Source: Bacteroidales bacterium (GTDB taxonomy: Bacteria; Bacteroidota; Bacteroidia; Bacteroidales; UBA932). From it: a stretch of DNA of 56,789 nucleotides. The translations under genes and the position numbers were made by a program. Below the pieces are notes generated by a model that was not told the origin of the DNA, did no database searches, and was given only the letters and a program-made list of their open reading frames with translations. Shown piece after piece: positions 23,133-32,454 of the stretch; the first letter of the stretch is position 1; every line of letters starts with the position of its first letter. The stretch spans positions 1-56,789 of the forward strand of contig JAFZMA010000099.1 of the NCBI GenBank assembly GCA_017551215.1, read 5' to 3'.

Positions 23133-24197
23133 ATGAAACAGAAACTTGTAATTGGAATAACGCAGGGAGACAGCAACGGGATAGGCTACGAGGTGATTAT
23201 TAAGGCTCTATCCAATGCAAACGTGCTGGAGCTTTTTACCCCGGTGGTTTACGGCTCCTCTAAGGCTTTCGGATATTACCGCAAGCAGATACCTGAAACA
23301 GAGAACATTAACACAAACCTGATATCTTCCGCAAAGGATGCGCATCCAAAGAGGGTGAACATTGTGAACTGTGTGGGAGACGATCTTCCGATAGAGCCCG
23401 GAAAGCTGACTCACGAGAGTGCAAAGGCTGCTATTGCGTCTTTGGAAAAGGCCGTTCAGGAGGCCAAGGCAGGATATATAGACATCATAGTTACAGCTCC
23501 TTTCAGCAAGAAAGGGGTTACTCTGGAACACTTCAAGTATGCCGGTCACACCGGGTATCTGATAGAGACTTTCGGAGCAAAGGACGGGCTGATGTTCATG
23601 TGTTCGGATAACCTGAGAGTGGGTGTGGTAACCATGCACATTCCTCTGAAAGAGGTATCGTCGTCTATAGACAAGGAGCTTATAATGAGCAAACTCCGCC
23701 TGATGAACGAATCCCTCAGGGAGGATTTCTGCATAGAAAGGCCAAAGATTGCCGTGCTGGGTTTGAACCCTCACGCGGGAGACAGGGGACTGCTCGGCGA
23801 CGAGGAGCAGAACATTATAATACCGGCTATCAAGCAGGCGAATGCAGAAGGCATAGACACGTTTGGACCGTTTCCTCCAGACGGATTCTTTGCAGCCACT
23901 CTTCAGGGCAAGTATGACGCCGTGCTGACAATGTATCACGACCAGGGGCTGATTCCGTTTAAGACCCTGAGCTTTGATACAGGAGTAAACTACACGGCCG
24001 GACTGCCTGTCATAAGGACATCTCCAGATCACGGAACGGCATTTGACATTGCCGGTCAGAACAAGGCAAACCCTCGTTCCATGCTTTCCGCAATTTACCT
24101 TGCGATAGACATTTACCGCAATAGGGAGCATTTCAAGGAAATACAAGCCAATCCGATGACTGCCCAGATTCCGGGCAATGAACCGCAAGCCGAATAG
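23133..24197 (+). CDS. pdxA: 4-hydroxythreonine-4-phosphate dehydrogenase
   Basis: Metal- and NAD-dependent dehydrogenase of the DXP-dependent pyridoxal phosphate pathway. The 354-aa protein opens KLVIGITQGDSNGIGYEVI and has VTAPFSKKG, FAGHT-like YAGHTGYLIETFG, the metal-binding histidines in VVTMHIPL and YHDQGLIPFK, and GLNPHAGDRGLLG. The frame reaches 22932 upstream, but ATG 23133 gives the normal N terminus. It is followed by rnhA after 3 bases and gpsA by overlap, making a housekeeping operon. Confidence 0.95.
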   Translation: MKQKLVIGITQGDSNGIGYEVIIKALSNANVLELFTPVVYGSSKAFGYYRKQIPETENINTNLISSAKDAHPKRVNIVNCVGDDLPIEPGKLTHESAKAAIASLEKAVQEAKAGYIDIIVTAPFSKKGVTLEHFKYAGHTGYLIETFGAKDGLMFMCSDNLRVGVVTMHIPLKEVSSSIDKELIMSKLRLMNESLREDFCIERPKIAVLGLNPHAGDRGLLGDEEQNIIIPAIKQANAEGIDTFGPFPPDGFFAATLQGKYDAVLTMYHDQGLIPFKTLSFDTGVNYTAGLPVIRTSPDHGTAFDIAGQNKANPRSMLSAIYLAIDIYRNREHFKEIQANPMTAQIPGNEPQAE

Positions 24198-24200
24198 TCT

Positions 24201-24677
24201 ATGGCAGTAAAGCGTCCTCCGATATATCTGTACACAGACGGGTCTTCCCGAGGCAATCCCGGACCGGGAGGCTGGGGAGCCGTGCTGATATGCGGAGACA
24301 GGCGTCGGGAAATCAGTGGGGGAGAAGCCCTCACGACCAATAACCGTATGGAGCTTACCGCTGTAATAGAGGGGCTTAAGGCCATAAAGTGGAAGAACGC
24401 CACGGTGCATATCTGGTCGGATTCCTCTTACGTGGTCAAGGCCATTGAGGAAGGATGGCTGGCCGGATGGCTTGCCAACGGCTTCAGAGACAAGAACAGA
24501 AAGAAAAAGAAGAATGAGGACCTGTGGCAGGAGTATGTAGAGGTAAGCCAGGGGTTTGACCTTCACTACCATTGGCTGAAAGGCCATGCCGGACATCCTG
24601 AAAACGAGCGGTGTGACCAGATGGCTTTTGCCCAGGCGACAGCTTTTGCCGGGGCTTCAGAAGAAAACAAAACATGA
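24201..24677 (+). CDS. rnhA: Ribonuclease HI
   Basis: Degrades the RNA strand of RNA-DNA hybrids. The 158-aa protein has the four catalytic acids: Asp in LYTDGSSRGNPG, Glu in NRMELTAVIEGL, Asp in IWSDSSYVV and Asp in ERCDQMA. The basic handle region is present (LANGFRDKNRKKKKNEDLW), so this is the E. coli-like form. It starts 3 bases after pdxA and overlaps the gpsA start by 4 bases. Confidence 0.95.
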   Translation: MAVKRPPIYLYTDGSSRGNPGPGGWGAVLICGDRRREISGGEALTTNNRMELTAVIEGLKAIKWKNATVHIWSDSSYVVKAIEEGWLAGWLANGFRDKNRKKKKNEDLWQEYVEVSQGFDLHYHWLKGHAGHPENERCDQMAFAQATAFAGASEENKT

Positions 24678-25687
24678 TTATGGATACGATTCTTGGAAAA
24701 AGGAACCTGAAATTTGCGATGGTGGGCAGCGGAAGCTGGGCTACGGCTCTGGTGAAGCTGCTGATGAACCATCAGGAGAAGATTTCCTGGTTCATACGTG
24801 ACCAGAAGAACATAGACCGAGTAATGAAAAATCACCGCAACAAGGTCTATCTCAGCTCCGTGATTCTGGAACCTGACCGTCTGTTCATGTCTACGGACAT
24901 AAATGCCGTGGTGGACAGCGCGGATGTTCTGGTATTCTGTATACCAAGCGCTTACTTTCTGGGTGTGATGGAAAAGCTCACCGTTTCTCTGGACAATAAG
25001 TTCATTATTTCCGCCATAAAGGGATTTGTGGGAGATAGGACCATCGCGGAGTATTTTAACCAGGTTCACGGCATTCCATACGACAGGATAGGGGTTGTGA
25101 GCGGCCCTTGCCATGCAGAGGAGGTGGGAATGGAACGCCTTTCATATCTGACATTTACAAGCAAGTATGTGGCAACGGCCAAGGCTCTCTGCGATTTCTT
25201 TGAGTGCGACTATGTGAGGACGATGCCGGGAACAGACATTTACGGAGTGGAGTATGCCGCGGCCCTGAAGAACATTTACGCCATTGCTGCCGGCATAGCC
25301 CACGGACTGGGTTATGGAGACAATTTCCTCTCCGTGCTTATGACAAGTTCCTTCAAGGAGATGACGGAATTCCTGAACGCCTCTCATCCGGACAAGAAAC
25401 GCAACGTACTCACTTCTCCGTATTTGGGAGACCTCCTGGTTACCGGATACAGCCAGTTTAGCCGTAACCGCACGTTCGGGACAATGATAGGCAAGGGTTA
25501 TTCCGTAAAGAACGCCCAGGTGGAGATGAACATGGTGGCCGAGGGCTATTACGCATCTGCCGCAATCAACCGGATAAACAAGAAATACCGTGTTGAAATG
25601 CCTATAGCTGAGGCTGTTTACGAGATTCTTCATGAGGAGAAATATCCTGTTTACGTGCTCAAGAGGCTGAGCGAGAAATTATACTAG
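24674..25687 (+). CDS. gpsA: Glycerol-3-phosphate dehydrogenase [NAD(P)+]
   Basis: Reduces dihydroxyacetone phosphate to sn-glycerol 3-phosphate for phospholipid synthesis. The 337-aa protein has the Rossmann motif MVGSGSWATALVKLL near residues 16-30, the ISAIKGF motif, VSGPCHAEEV, and the catalytic Lys in AAALKNIYAIAAGIAHGLGYGDN. The start ATG overlaps the rnhA stop; a second ATG at 24680 is possible. Confidence 0.94.
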   Translation: MIMDTILGKRNLKFAMVGSGSWATALVKLLMNHQEKISWFIRDQKNIDRVMKNHRNKVYLSSVILEPDRLFMSTDINAVVDSADVLVFCIPSAYFLGVMEKLTVSLDNKFIISAIKGFVGDRTIAEYFNQVHGIPYDRIGVVSGPCHAEEVGMERLSYLTFTSKYVATAKALCDFFECDYVRTMPGTDIYGVEYAAALKNIYAIAAGIAHGLGYGDNFLSVLMTSSFKEMTEFLNASHPDKKRNVLTSPYLGDLLVTGYSQFSRNRTFGTMIGKGYSVKNAQVEMNMVAEGYYASAAINRINKKYRVEMPIAEAVYEILHEEKYPVYVLKRLSEKLY

Positions 25688-25702
25688 CAAATACATAGCG
25701 TT

Positions 25703-27004
25703 ATGCTGAAACTTCATACAGACATGATAGAGCCCTTCATAGGGCCAGACGTTCTAAAGACGGCGATGGGCAATGCCCTTAAGGCGTACGATACCCTTGT
25801 TTCCGGAAAAGGCCCTGGAGGAAACATGACAGGCTGGATAGATTTGCCTGTGAACACTCCGGAGCGTCTTCTGGAAGACTGTCGCCTGATTGCAAGCCGC
25901 TGGCTGGGAGCAATGGATGTGGTGGTGGTGGTTGGAATCGGCGGTTCTTTCCTCGGAGCCAAGTGCGCACTTGAGGCATTCTCCCACAGCTTTGCCTCTG
26001 CCGGAGAGAGAAACTCTCCTCATATTATCTTTGCAGGTTATTCTCTGTCAGAGGATTATATGTCTGATCTGCTTGGATATCTGAAGAAGAAATCATACGG
26101 AATGATAGTAATATCCAAGTCCGGAACAACCATTGAGCCTGCTTTGGCTTTCAGGATTCTTAGGATGGATATGCTCAAGAGGTTTGGAACAGAGGATACA
26201 AGGAGGAGAATTGTAACCGTCACCGATGAGAGGAACGGAGCCCTCAGGGCAATGAGCGAGAAATACGGATATACCTCACTGTCTGTTCCTTCCAACGTGG
26301 GAGGACGTTATTCGGTGCTCACGGCGGTAGGCCTTCTGCCTATCGCAGTTGCCGGATTCGACATAAAGAGTTTCCTGGGCGGGGCAGCCGAAGCCAGGGA
26401 GCATCTTATGAAGAGAGATGAGAATAATCCAGCACTGATCTATGCATCGCTGAGGAATATAATGTACCGGAGCGGAAAGAAGATAGAGGTGTTCGTGAAT
26501 TACCATCCTAAGCTCAAGTATCTGGGTGAGTGGCTAAAGCAGCTTTTTGCGGAGAGTGAGGGCAAGCAGATGAAGGGGCTTTTCCCTGCCACTCTGGACT
26601 TTACAACGGACCTCCATTCTGTGGGCCAGTATATTCAGGACGGAGAAAGGACAATGTTCGAGACCTCCATTCTGGCAGGAAGCAAGGAGGTTGAGGTGTT
26701 CGTTCCCAAGTCTACAGACAACCTGGATGGTCTGGATTATCTGGTTGGGCGTACTCTGGAAGAGATCAATTTCATGGCGGAGAAAGGAACCCGCCTGGCC
26801 CATACAAGCGGCAACGTTCCGAACATCTACATAGAGATGGAGAAGATAGACGAGTGGAATATGGGCATGCTCTTCTATTTCTTTGAATTCTCCTGTGCCA
26901 TAAGCGCTTATATGCTGGGTGTAAATCCGTTTGACCAGCCGGCTGTAGACGTTTACAAGAATAACCTTTACAGACTGCTCGGAAGACCTGGATATACAGA
27001 TTAG
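25703..27004 (+). CDS. pgi: Glucose-6-phosphate isomerase
   Basis: Glycolytic isomerase of glucose 6-phosphate and fructose 6-phosphate. The 433-aa length matches the short bacterial PGI class. Visible motifs are VVVGIGGSFLGAKCALEAF, VISKSGTTIEPALAF, VGGRYSVLTAVGLLPIA (containing the PGI signature), and the C-terminal lysine region VDVYKNNLYRLLG. It starts 15 bases after gpsA and ends 2 bases before the antiporter, so it is co-transcribed. One ATCGCTGAGGAAT copy lies at 26446. Confidence 0.95.
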   Translation: MLKLHTDMIEPFIGPDVLKTAMGNALKAYDTLVSGKGPGGNMTGWIDLPVNTPERLLEDCRLIASRWLGAMDVVVVVGIGGSFLGAKCALEAFSHSFASAGERNSPHIIFAGYSLSEDYMSDLLGYLKKKSYGMIVISKSGTTIEPALAFRILRMDMLKRFGTEDTRRRIVTVTDERNGALRAMSEKYGYTSLSVPSNVGGRYSVLTAVGLLPIAVAGFDIKSFLGGAAEAREHLMKRDENNPALIYASLRNIMYRSGKKIEVFVNYHPKLKYLGEWLKQLFAESEGKQMKGLFPATLDFTTDLHSVGQYIQDGERTMFETSILAGSKEVEVFVPKSTDNLDGLDYLVGRTLEEINFMAEKGTRLAHTSGNVPNIYIEMEKIDEWNMGMLFYFFEFSCAISAYMLGVNPFDQPAVDVYKNNLYRLLGRPGYTD

Positions 27005-27006
27005 AA

Positions 27007-29271
27007 ATGACAGTCGCCATTAACCCTATGCTTTTGGATCTGGCCCTGATACTTGTGGTAGCGGGGGCGGTGACAATCATATTCAAGGCGCTTAAGCAGC
27101 CCCTTGTTCTGGGTTACATTGTGGCGGGTATTCTCACTGGCCCCTATATCGGTTGGGTGCCTACGGCCACTCAGGTGGAGAGCGTGGAATTCTGGGGTAA
27201 GATTGGCGTTATTTTCCTTCTGTTCGGTCTTGGTCTGGAGTTCAGTTTCAAGAAGTTGAAGAAGGTTGGAGGGCCTGGGGCCACTACCGTGTTCTCGGAG
27301 GCTGTTGTGATGTTCTGCATGGGCTTCCTGATTGCCAAGATCTTCGGCTGGGAGACAATAACGGCACTCTTTGTGGGAGCTATGCTTTCCATTTCTTCCA
27401 CCTCCATTATCATCAAGACTTTCGACGACCTTAAGATAGGCGGGAAAAAATCCTCCCAGCTGGTGTACGGCGCCCTTATTTGCGAGGATATAGTGGCCAT
27501 TATTCTTCTGGTGCTGCTGCCTACATTTGTAATAAGCAAGACTTTCAACGGTGCGGAACTTGCCACCAAGATTTTGGGTATCACAGTATTCCTTCTGCTT
27601 TGGTTTACCGGCGGAATATATTTTATACCAACCATTTACAAGAAGCTGCGCAAGCTGATGAGCGATGAGACCCTTATTGTGGTGTCTCTGGGTCTCTGTC
27701 TTTTGATGGTGGTTATTACACTTCAGGCCAACATCTCTGAGGCTCTTGGCGCTTTTGTCATGGGAAGCATTCTCTCCGGAACGGTTCAGAGAGACAGGAT
27801 AGTGGCTCTTATAAGGCCAATCAAGGATTTCTTCGGGGCTATATTCTTTGTGTCTGTAGGTATGCTTGTGGATCCGGCTGTGCTTCTGCATTACTGGCCT
27901 CATATACTGGTGATTACGCTGGCGGTGATTGTGGTCAAGCCACTTGCTGCAACGATAGGATTCCTCTTTAGCGGGCAGGCTCTGAAGATAGCCCTTCCGG
28001 CTGGAATGTGCATGTGCCAGATAGGTGAGTTCTCATACATCATAGCATCGCTCGGAAAGAACATGAACGCTACCCCGGAATATCTTTATCCGGTGATAGT
28101 TACAGTGTCTATTCTGACTACATTCATTACTCCTTACTGGGCTAAGGGCGGAGAGAAGACCTTCAAGTTTATCTATGTGCATTCTTCCAGGGGATGGAGG
28201 AACGTCATAGACCGCCTGGGCAGCGGCAAGAACACTTTCAACCAGCAGAACCGTTGGAGAAAACTTCTCAAGAACTATCTGGGCAGGGTGTTCATCCTAA
28301 CTACCTGGATGGCTTTCATCATCTTGCTGTTTACCAAGGTGATAAATCCTTTCCTGAATAATCTGGTAAAGTCCCTGTATCCTGAGATTGCCGGTTTGCT
28401 CTGGATTCGTCTCATTCTTTTCCTTCTGACTATTGCCGCCATTGCTCCATTCGTATGGGCTCTTCTACGCCTCAAGGATAAGGAGGGGCTTTATGACCAG
28501 ATCTGGGCAGACGGAAAGTTCGCCCGCGGCCCGCTTCTTTTCCTCAAGGCGATAAAGTACATAATAGCCTTTATGGCAATATCTTTCGTGGCCAGTCTCT
28601 ACCTTACCAAGAGTACCGGAGTTATAATCCTGATATGCGCTACGGTGATAGTGTTTGTAGTCTTGTCGCAGAGGATAAAAGGTTATTATTCCAGGATTGA
28701 GCAGAATTTCCTCAGCAATCTTGACAGCGAGGGTGGCAGGCGGTTTGTGATTCCGCGCGAGATGGCCAATGAAATCCATATGGAAAAATGCACAGTAGGG
28801 CAGAATTCCTACCTGGCAGGCCGTTCCATTGGAGAAGTCCACCGCAGGAAAGATACCGGCGCACTGGTTATACAGTTGATTCGGGGCAGCAGGGTGATTA
28901 ATCTCCCGCATAAGGAGCAGGTTTTCTATCCTTCTGATTCTCTGCTGATTCTGGGCTCAGACAAGCAGCTGAGCGCTTTCATTGCCCTTTCCAGAGACAG
29001 GGACAACGCTACAGATTTGCCGGCGGATGAGGAGAAAATAGAGATGCGCCTTTTCCAGATTACGCTTGGAAGCCGTGCGCCTGTTGTGGGGCATAACGCC
29101 AATATTACGGCTTTCCGCAAGCAGTTCGGGGTTCTTCTCGTTGGAGTGGAGAAATCCAATTCAGATGTATTCCTAAGGCCAAATTCCAGCGTTACAATAG
29201 AGGCGGGAGACACAATCTGGGTTGTGGGTAATCATGAGAAAGTGAATAGCCTCAATATTCCGGATGAATAA
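27007..29271 (+). CDS. CPA2-family cation:proton antiporter with C-terminal RCK/TrkA-C domain
   Basis: A 754-aa inner-membrane antiporter. About 12 membrane helices fill residues 8-395 (YIVAGILTGPYIG, GLGLEFSFKKL, SISSTSIIIKTF, LGAFVMGSILSG), the Na/H exchanger fold of KefB/GerN types. A second hydrophobic block lies at about 435-560. The C terminus (600-754) has two TrkA-C-like regulatory segments (VGQNSYLAGRSIGEVHRRKD and APVVGHNANITAFRKQFGV). It probably exchanges K+ or Na+ for protons and is gated by a ligand. It is not a TrkA-N NAD-binding type, since no such domain is visible. Confidence 0.88.
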   Translation: MTVAINPMLLDLALILVVAGAVTIIFKALKQPLVLGYIVAGILTGPYIGWVPTATQVESVEFWGKIGVIFLLFGLGLEFSFKKLKKVGGPGATTVFSEAVVMFCMGFLIAKIFGWETITALFVGAMLSISSTSIIIKTFDDLKIGGKKSSQLVYGALICEDIVAIILLVLLPTFVISKTFNGAELATKILGITVFLLLWFTGGIYFIPTIYKKLRKLMSDETLIVVSLGLCLLMVVITLQANISEALGAFVMGSILSGTVQRDRIVALIRPIKDFFGAIFFVSVGMLVDPAVLLHYWPHILVITLAVIVVKPLAATIGFLFSGQALKIALPAGMCMCQIGEFSYIIASLGKNMNATPEYLYPVIVTVSILTTFITPYWAKGGEKTFKFIYVHSSRGWRNVIDRLGSGKNTFNQQNRWRKLLKNYLGRVFILTTWMAFIILLFTKVINPFLNNLVKSLYPEIAGLLWIRLILFLLTIAAIAPFVWALLRLKDKEGLYDQIWADGKFARGPLLFLKAIKYIIAFMAISFVASLYLTKSTGVIILICATVIVFVVLSQRIKGYYSRIEQNFLSNLDSEGGRRFVIPREMANEIHMEKCTVGQNSYLAGRSIGEVHRRKDTGALVIQLIRGSRVINLPHKEQVFYPSDSLLILGSDKQLSAFIALSRDRDNATDLPADEEKIEMRLFQITLGSRAPVVGHNANITAFRKQFGVLLVGVEKSNSDVFLRPNSSVTIEAGDTIWVVGNHEKVNSLNIPDE

Positions 29272-29328
29272 ATTTCAGGGATTCTGAAATAAATCTGTCC
29301 TTTGACAGTATATGTCAATAACGGAGCA

Positions 29329-29336
29329 TATTTTTG
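29329..29336 (+). promoter_or_regulatory. addB promoter -7 box adjacent to the start codon
   Basis: TATTTTTG ends 4 bases before the ATG at 29341, so the transcript should start at or next to the AUG. A TTTG at 29301 is 24 bases upstream, longer than usual. Confidence 0.5.
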
Positions 29337-29340
29337 CAGT

Positions 29341-32300
29341 ATGGATAATCAATATCTTAAACAGGTCGCTTCTTTGTTTGCCAAAGAGGGTGATTTACAG
29401 GAATATACATTTGTGTTCCCCAATAGGCGCTCATCCTTGTTTTTCCGCAAGTATCTTGGGGAACTGAATGAGACACCTATGTTCGCTCCCAGGATAAGGA
29501 CAATAAGTGATGTGTTCGCGGAGTTGTCTGACAAGGAGGTTCTTTCCCACATTCCTCTTATGATGAGGCTTTGGAAAGTATGGTGTGTTGAGCAGAAAAA
29601 AGCCCAAATGGCGGCGGGGATCCCAGAAAAGGACGTAAAACTTGAAACTGCAGATGACTTTTTTCTTTGGGGTCACACGATTCTTTCAGATTTTAACGAT
29701 GTAGACCAGTATCTAGTTGACGCTAAGCAGCTATTCAGGAATATCAAGGAATACGGAGATATACGTACCGATTATTCATTTTTGACTGAGGAACAGATTC
29801 TGGCTATGGAACGGCTGGTGGGTAAGGGATTCAGCAACAAGCTGGTAAAGAAGAGATATTTTGATATGTGGAATATGCTCCTGCCAGTGTATGAATCATT
29901 CCGAAATTCACTTGCGGCGGATGAAAAGGCATATCCTGCAATGCAGTCCCGAATAGTGGCAGAAGCCATAAAGAGAATAGACAATATGTCTGGGGAAGAA
30001 GGCGACAGGGAGGTGGCGGATAAACTGGACAGGATGGGTAAGGCCGTATTCATAGGCTTTTCCGCTCCTACCGAGTGCGATAAAGTCTTAATGAGACATT
30101 TTAAAGACAGTAACGGATTCGGACTGTTCTATTGGGATTATTATTCTTCAATGGTCCGCGAGAGGCAGAATAGGGCTTCCCATCTTATTTCCAAGTGTGT
30201 AGAGGAGTTTAAGTGTTCCCGTCCCCTTAAAGATACAACCGGAGGTGTTGCCGAGTCAGACGGTAAAACCACTTGCAGCTTTACTGTTATTCCGGCCTCA
30301 GGGCAGAGTGAGCAGGCCATGATAGCCTCTTACCTGTTAAAGGATATTCTGAAAGACAGCGCCAATCCTCTGGACAATGCCATTGTCGTGGCAGATAAGA
30401 CACAGATTCTTCCTCTTATGGGAGTGATTGGAGAGGATGTTCCTTTGAATATAACTATGGGATATCCTTTCAGTGCAAGCAGTGCTGCATCGCTTGTGAA
30501 TCTGCTCATAGATTTTCTGACCGATTTAGGAACTAGAGGTACAAGAAAAGATGGCCGCGTGTTTGTAAGCGGAGAGTTGCTTAGGAACCTTCTCAATCAT
30601 TCTTACATACGTAACCTTAATAGCGACCAGGCCGCAAAAGCCTCAGATAATATCTTAAAGGGCAACATGATAAGGATAGAGTCCGGTATTCTTCTGGGGG
30701 ATAATCCATTGGATATTGACTTTCCTGTTTTGAAAGAGTTCTTCTCCTTACTTATTCCTAAGGACAAGCATTTATTCTCTTCAGTTGAGGCGGAAAAGGA
30801 TTCGTTATTAAAGGCTGTCGTGTCTTATTTCAGGAATATCGTTGAATTCCTGTCAAAGAGCCTCCCTTCCAGAGAGAGGTGTTTCCTTAATTTGTTCCAT
30901 GATGCATTGGATGGTCTCTATTCTTCCGGTGCTGAATTTACACAGTTGAGAACAGTTTGTTCCATTTTGAAAAACTGTATGAAATCTGCAAGTGTTCCTT
31001 TTTCCGGAGAGCCTCTTGAGGGTGTCCAGATAATGGGGACACTGGAAACACGATGCCTTGATTTCGAGAATATTATCATTCTTTCTTTCAACGACGGCAT
31101 TTTCCCGGACAGTGGTGAGCAAACCAGCAGCATTCCGTATTTTCTGAGAAAGGGTTTCGGCCTTCCAACTTACGAGGAACAGGATAGCGTATCCGCATAT
31201 AATTTTTACCGCCTTATCCAAAGGGCAAGGAAAGTGTACCTGCTTTTCGATTCCAACACTGAAGATCTGAAAACCAAGGAGGAAAGCCGTTTCATCAAGC
31301 AGCTTATTTATGATTTCCGCCTCCGTCCTTTATACAGAAATTACAAATTCCCGCTTTCTTCACCCGCTATAGCCAGTGTAGAGAATCTGAAAGCGGAAGA
31401 AAAGGATCTTGATGCTCTGCGATGCCTATTCCCGGATCTTGCCGGCAACAGAAAGGAAAAATACCTTTCTTCATCATCTCTGAACGCTTATCTGGACTGT
31501 CAGAGAAAATTTTTTCTGGCAAACGCGCTTGAGGCTGAGAAAGATGCTGAGATTACAGATACGGTAGAAGCCGGCAATTTTGGAGATATCTACCATTGGT
31601 GCATGCAGGGTATTTATGACAGGTACCTGAAAAAGACTCCAACAGACAAGAGCAGAGAGATTACAGTGGACAGGAGTCTCATGGAAGAGATAAAACAGAG
31701 AGTTAAAGACGACAATTATCTGGATGACCTGATTGGGAGAGCCTTTCTGGCAAAGATGAAAGTCCGTTCTATAGACGGTGAGAACATAATAATAAGGGAA
31801 TCCGTTAAAAAGTTCATACGCAATACTATATCTGCAGATTACGAAAGAGCGTCTGTCCAGCCGTTTACTCTTTGCGATAATGAGCACATAGTGAAAGACG
31901 TGTTGTTCTCTTCCAACATCAAAGGGTATGTGGACAGGCTGGAAATGCAGGGAAAAATGCCTAGAATCTGCGATTATAAGACAGGCAAGTTTGTCCAGGT
32001 AAGAAAATCATCCATCGCTGAGGACTTGGAAAAAACAGGATTTGTGCTTAAGCCTCTTGGCACTCTGCAATCTCCGGTTCTGGAGTATTCTGATGAAGAT
32101 TTTGAGAACGCCCTTGATCTTGTATTTTCCACAGACAAGAGAGAGAAGTTTTTTACAATCCTTCTTCAGCAGCTTCTGTATGCTTTGATGGTAAGCTATG
32201 AGATGAATTATTCTGACTCGGTTGAGATTGCCGTTTACCAGCTGTCATTCGTGGAAGGTTTCGGACCTGTGAGAATAGTGGTTTCATGGTCTCAGCTGGA

Positions 32301-32454
32301 GAAATTCGAATCGAGACTGAAAGACCTTGTAATCCAGATAAAAAACAAGATAGACGGTACTGAAGAGCCTGTATTTGGCGTATGTTCCGATACGGCAATC
32401 TGTTCAAACTGTGATTTTATGAATTACTGCAAGAGGATTAAAGAAAATGAGTGA
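29341..32454 (+). CDS. addB: AddB-like nuclease subunit (PD-(D/E)XK family, Fe-S)
   Basis: A 1037-aa protein, the helicase-like/nuclease partner of the AddAB recombination complex that resects double-strand breaks. The N-terminal part is a degenerate helicase (YTFVFPNRRSSLFFRKYLGE). The C-terminal RecB-type nuclease domain has SSLNAYLDCQRKFFL, then CDYKTGK, and the closing CSNCDFMNYC. The single cysteine plus the CxxCx5C triplet would hold an iron-sulfur staple, as in AddB. A TTG start at 29302 is possible, but ATG 29341 fits better. It overlaps addA by 8 bases. One ATCGCTGAGGA copy lies at 32014. Confidence 0.85.
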   Translation: MDNQYLKQVASLFAKEGDLQEYTFVFPNRRSSLFFRKYLGELNETPMFAPRIRTISDVFAELSDKEVLSHIPLMMRLWKVWCVEQKKAQMAAGIPEKDVKLETADDFFLWGHTILSDFNDVDQYLVDAKQLFRNIKEYGDIRTDYSFLTEEQILAMERLVGKGFSNKLVKKRYFDMWNMLLPVYESFRNSLAADEKAYPAMQSRIVAEAIKRIDNMSGEEGDREVADKLDRMGKAVFIGFSAPTECDKVLMRHFKDSNGFGLFYWDYYSSMVRERQNRASHLISKCVEEFKCSRPLKDTTGGVAESDGKTTCSFTVIPASGQSEQAMIASYLLKDILKDSANPLDNAIVVADKTQILPLMGVIGEDVPLNITMGYPFSASSAASLVNLLIDFLTDLGTRGTRKDGRVFVSGELLRNLLNHSYIRNLNSDQAAKASDNILKGNMIRIESGILLGDNPLDIDFPVLKEFFSLLIPKDKHLFSSVEAEKDSLLKAVVSYFRNIVEFLSKSLPSRERCFLNLFHDALDGLYSSGAEFTQLRTVCSILKNCMKSASVPFSGEPLEGVQIMGTLETRCLDFENIIILSFNDGIFPDSGEQTSSIPYFLRKGFGLPTYEEQDSVSAYNFYRLIQRARKVYLLFDSNTEDLKTKEESRFIKQLIYDFRLRPLYRNYKFPLSSPAIASVENLKAEEKDLDALRCLFPDLAGNRKEKYLSSSSLNAYLDCQRKFFLANALEAEKDAEITDTVEAGNFGDIYHWCMQGIYDRYLKKTPTDKSREITVDRSLMEEIKQRVKDDNYLDDLIGRAFLAKMKVRSIDGENIIIRESVKKFIRNTISADYERASVQPFTLCDNEHIVKDVLFSSNIKGYVDRLEMQGKMPRICDYKTGKFVQVRKSSIAEDLEKTGFVLKPLGTLQSPVLEYSDEDFENALDLVFSTDKREKFFTILLQQLLYALMVSYEMNYSDSVEIAVYQLSFVEGFGPVRIVVSWSQLEKFESRLKDLVIQIKNKIDGTEEPVFGVCSDTAICSNCDFMNYCKRIKENE

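Noticed and set aside
23208..24596. 462-codon minus-strand open frame over pdxA and rnhA
   Set aside because: It crosses two well-supported genes and shows no family features.
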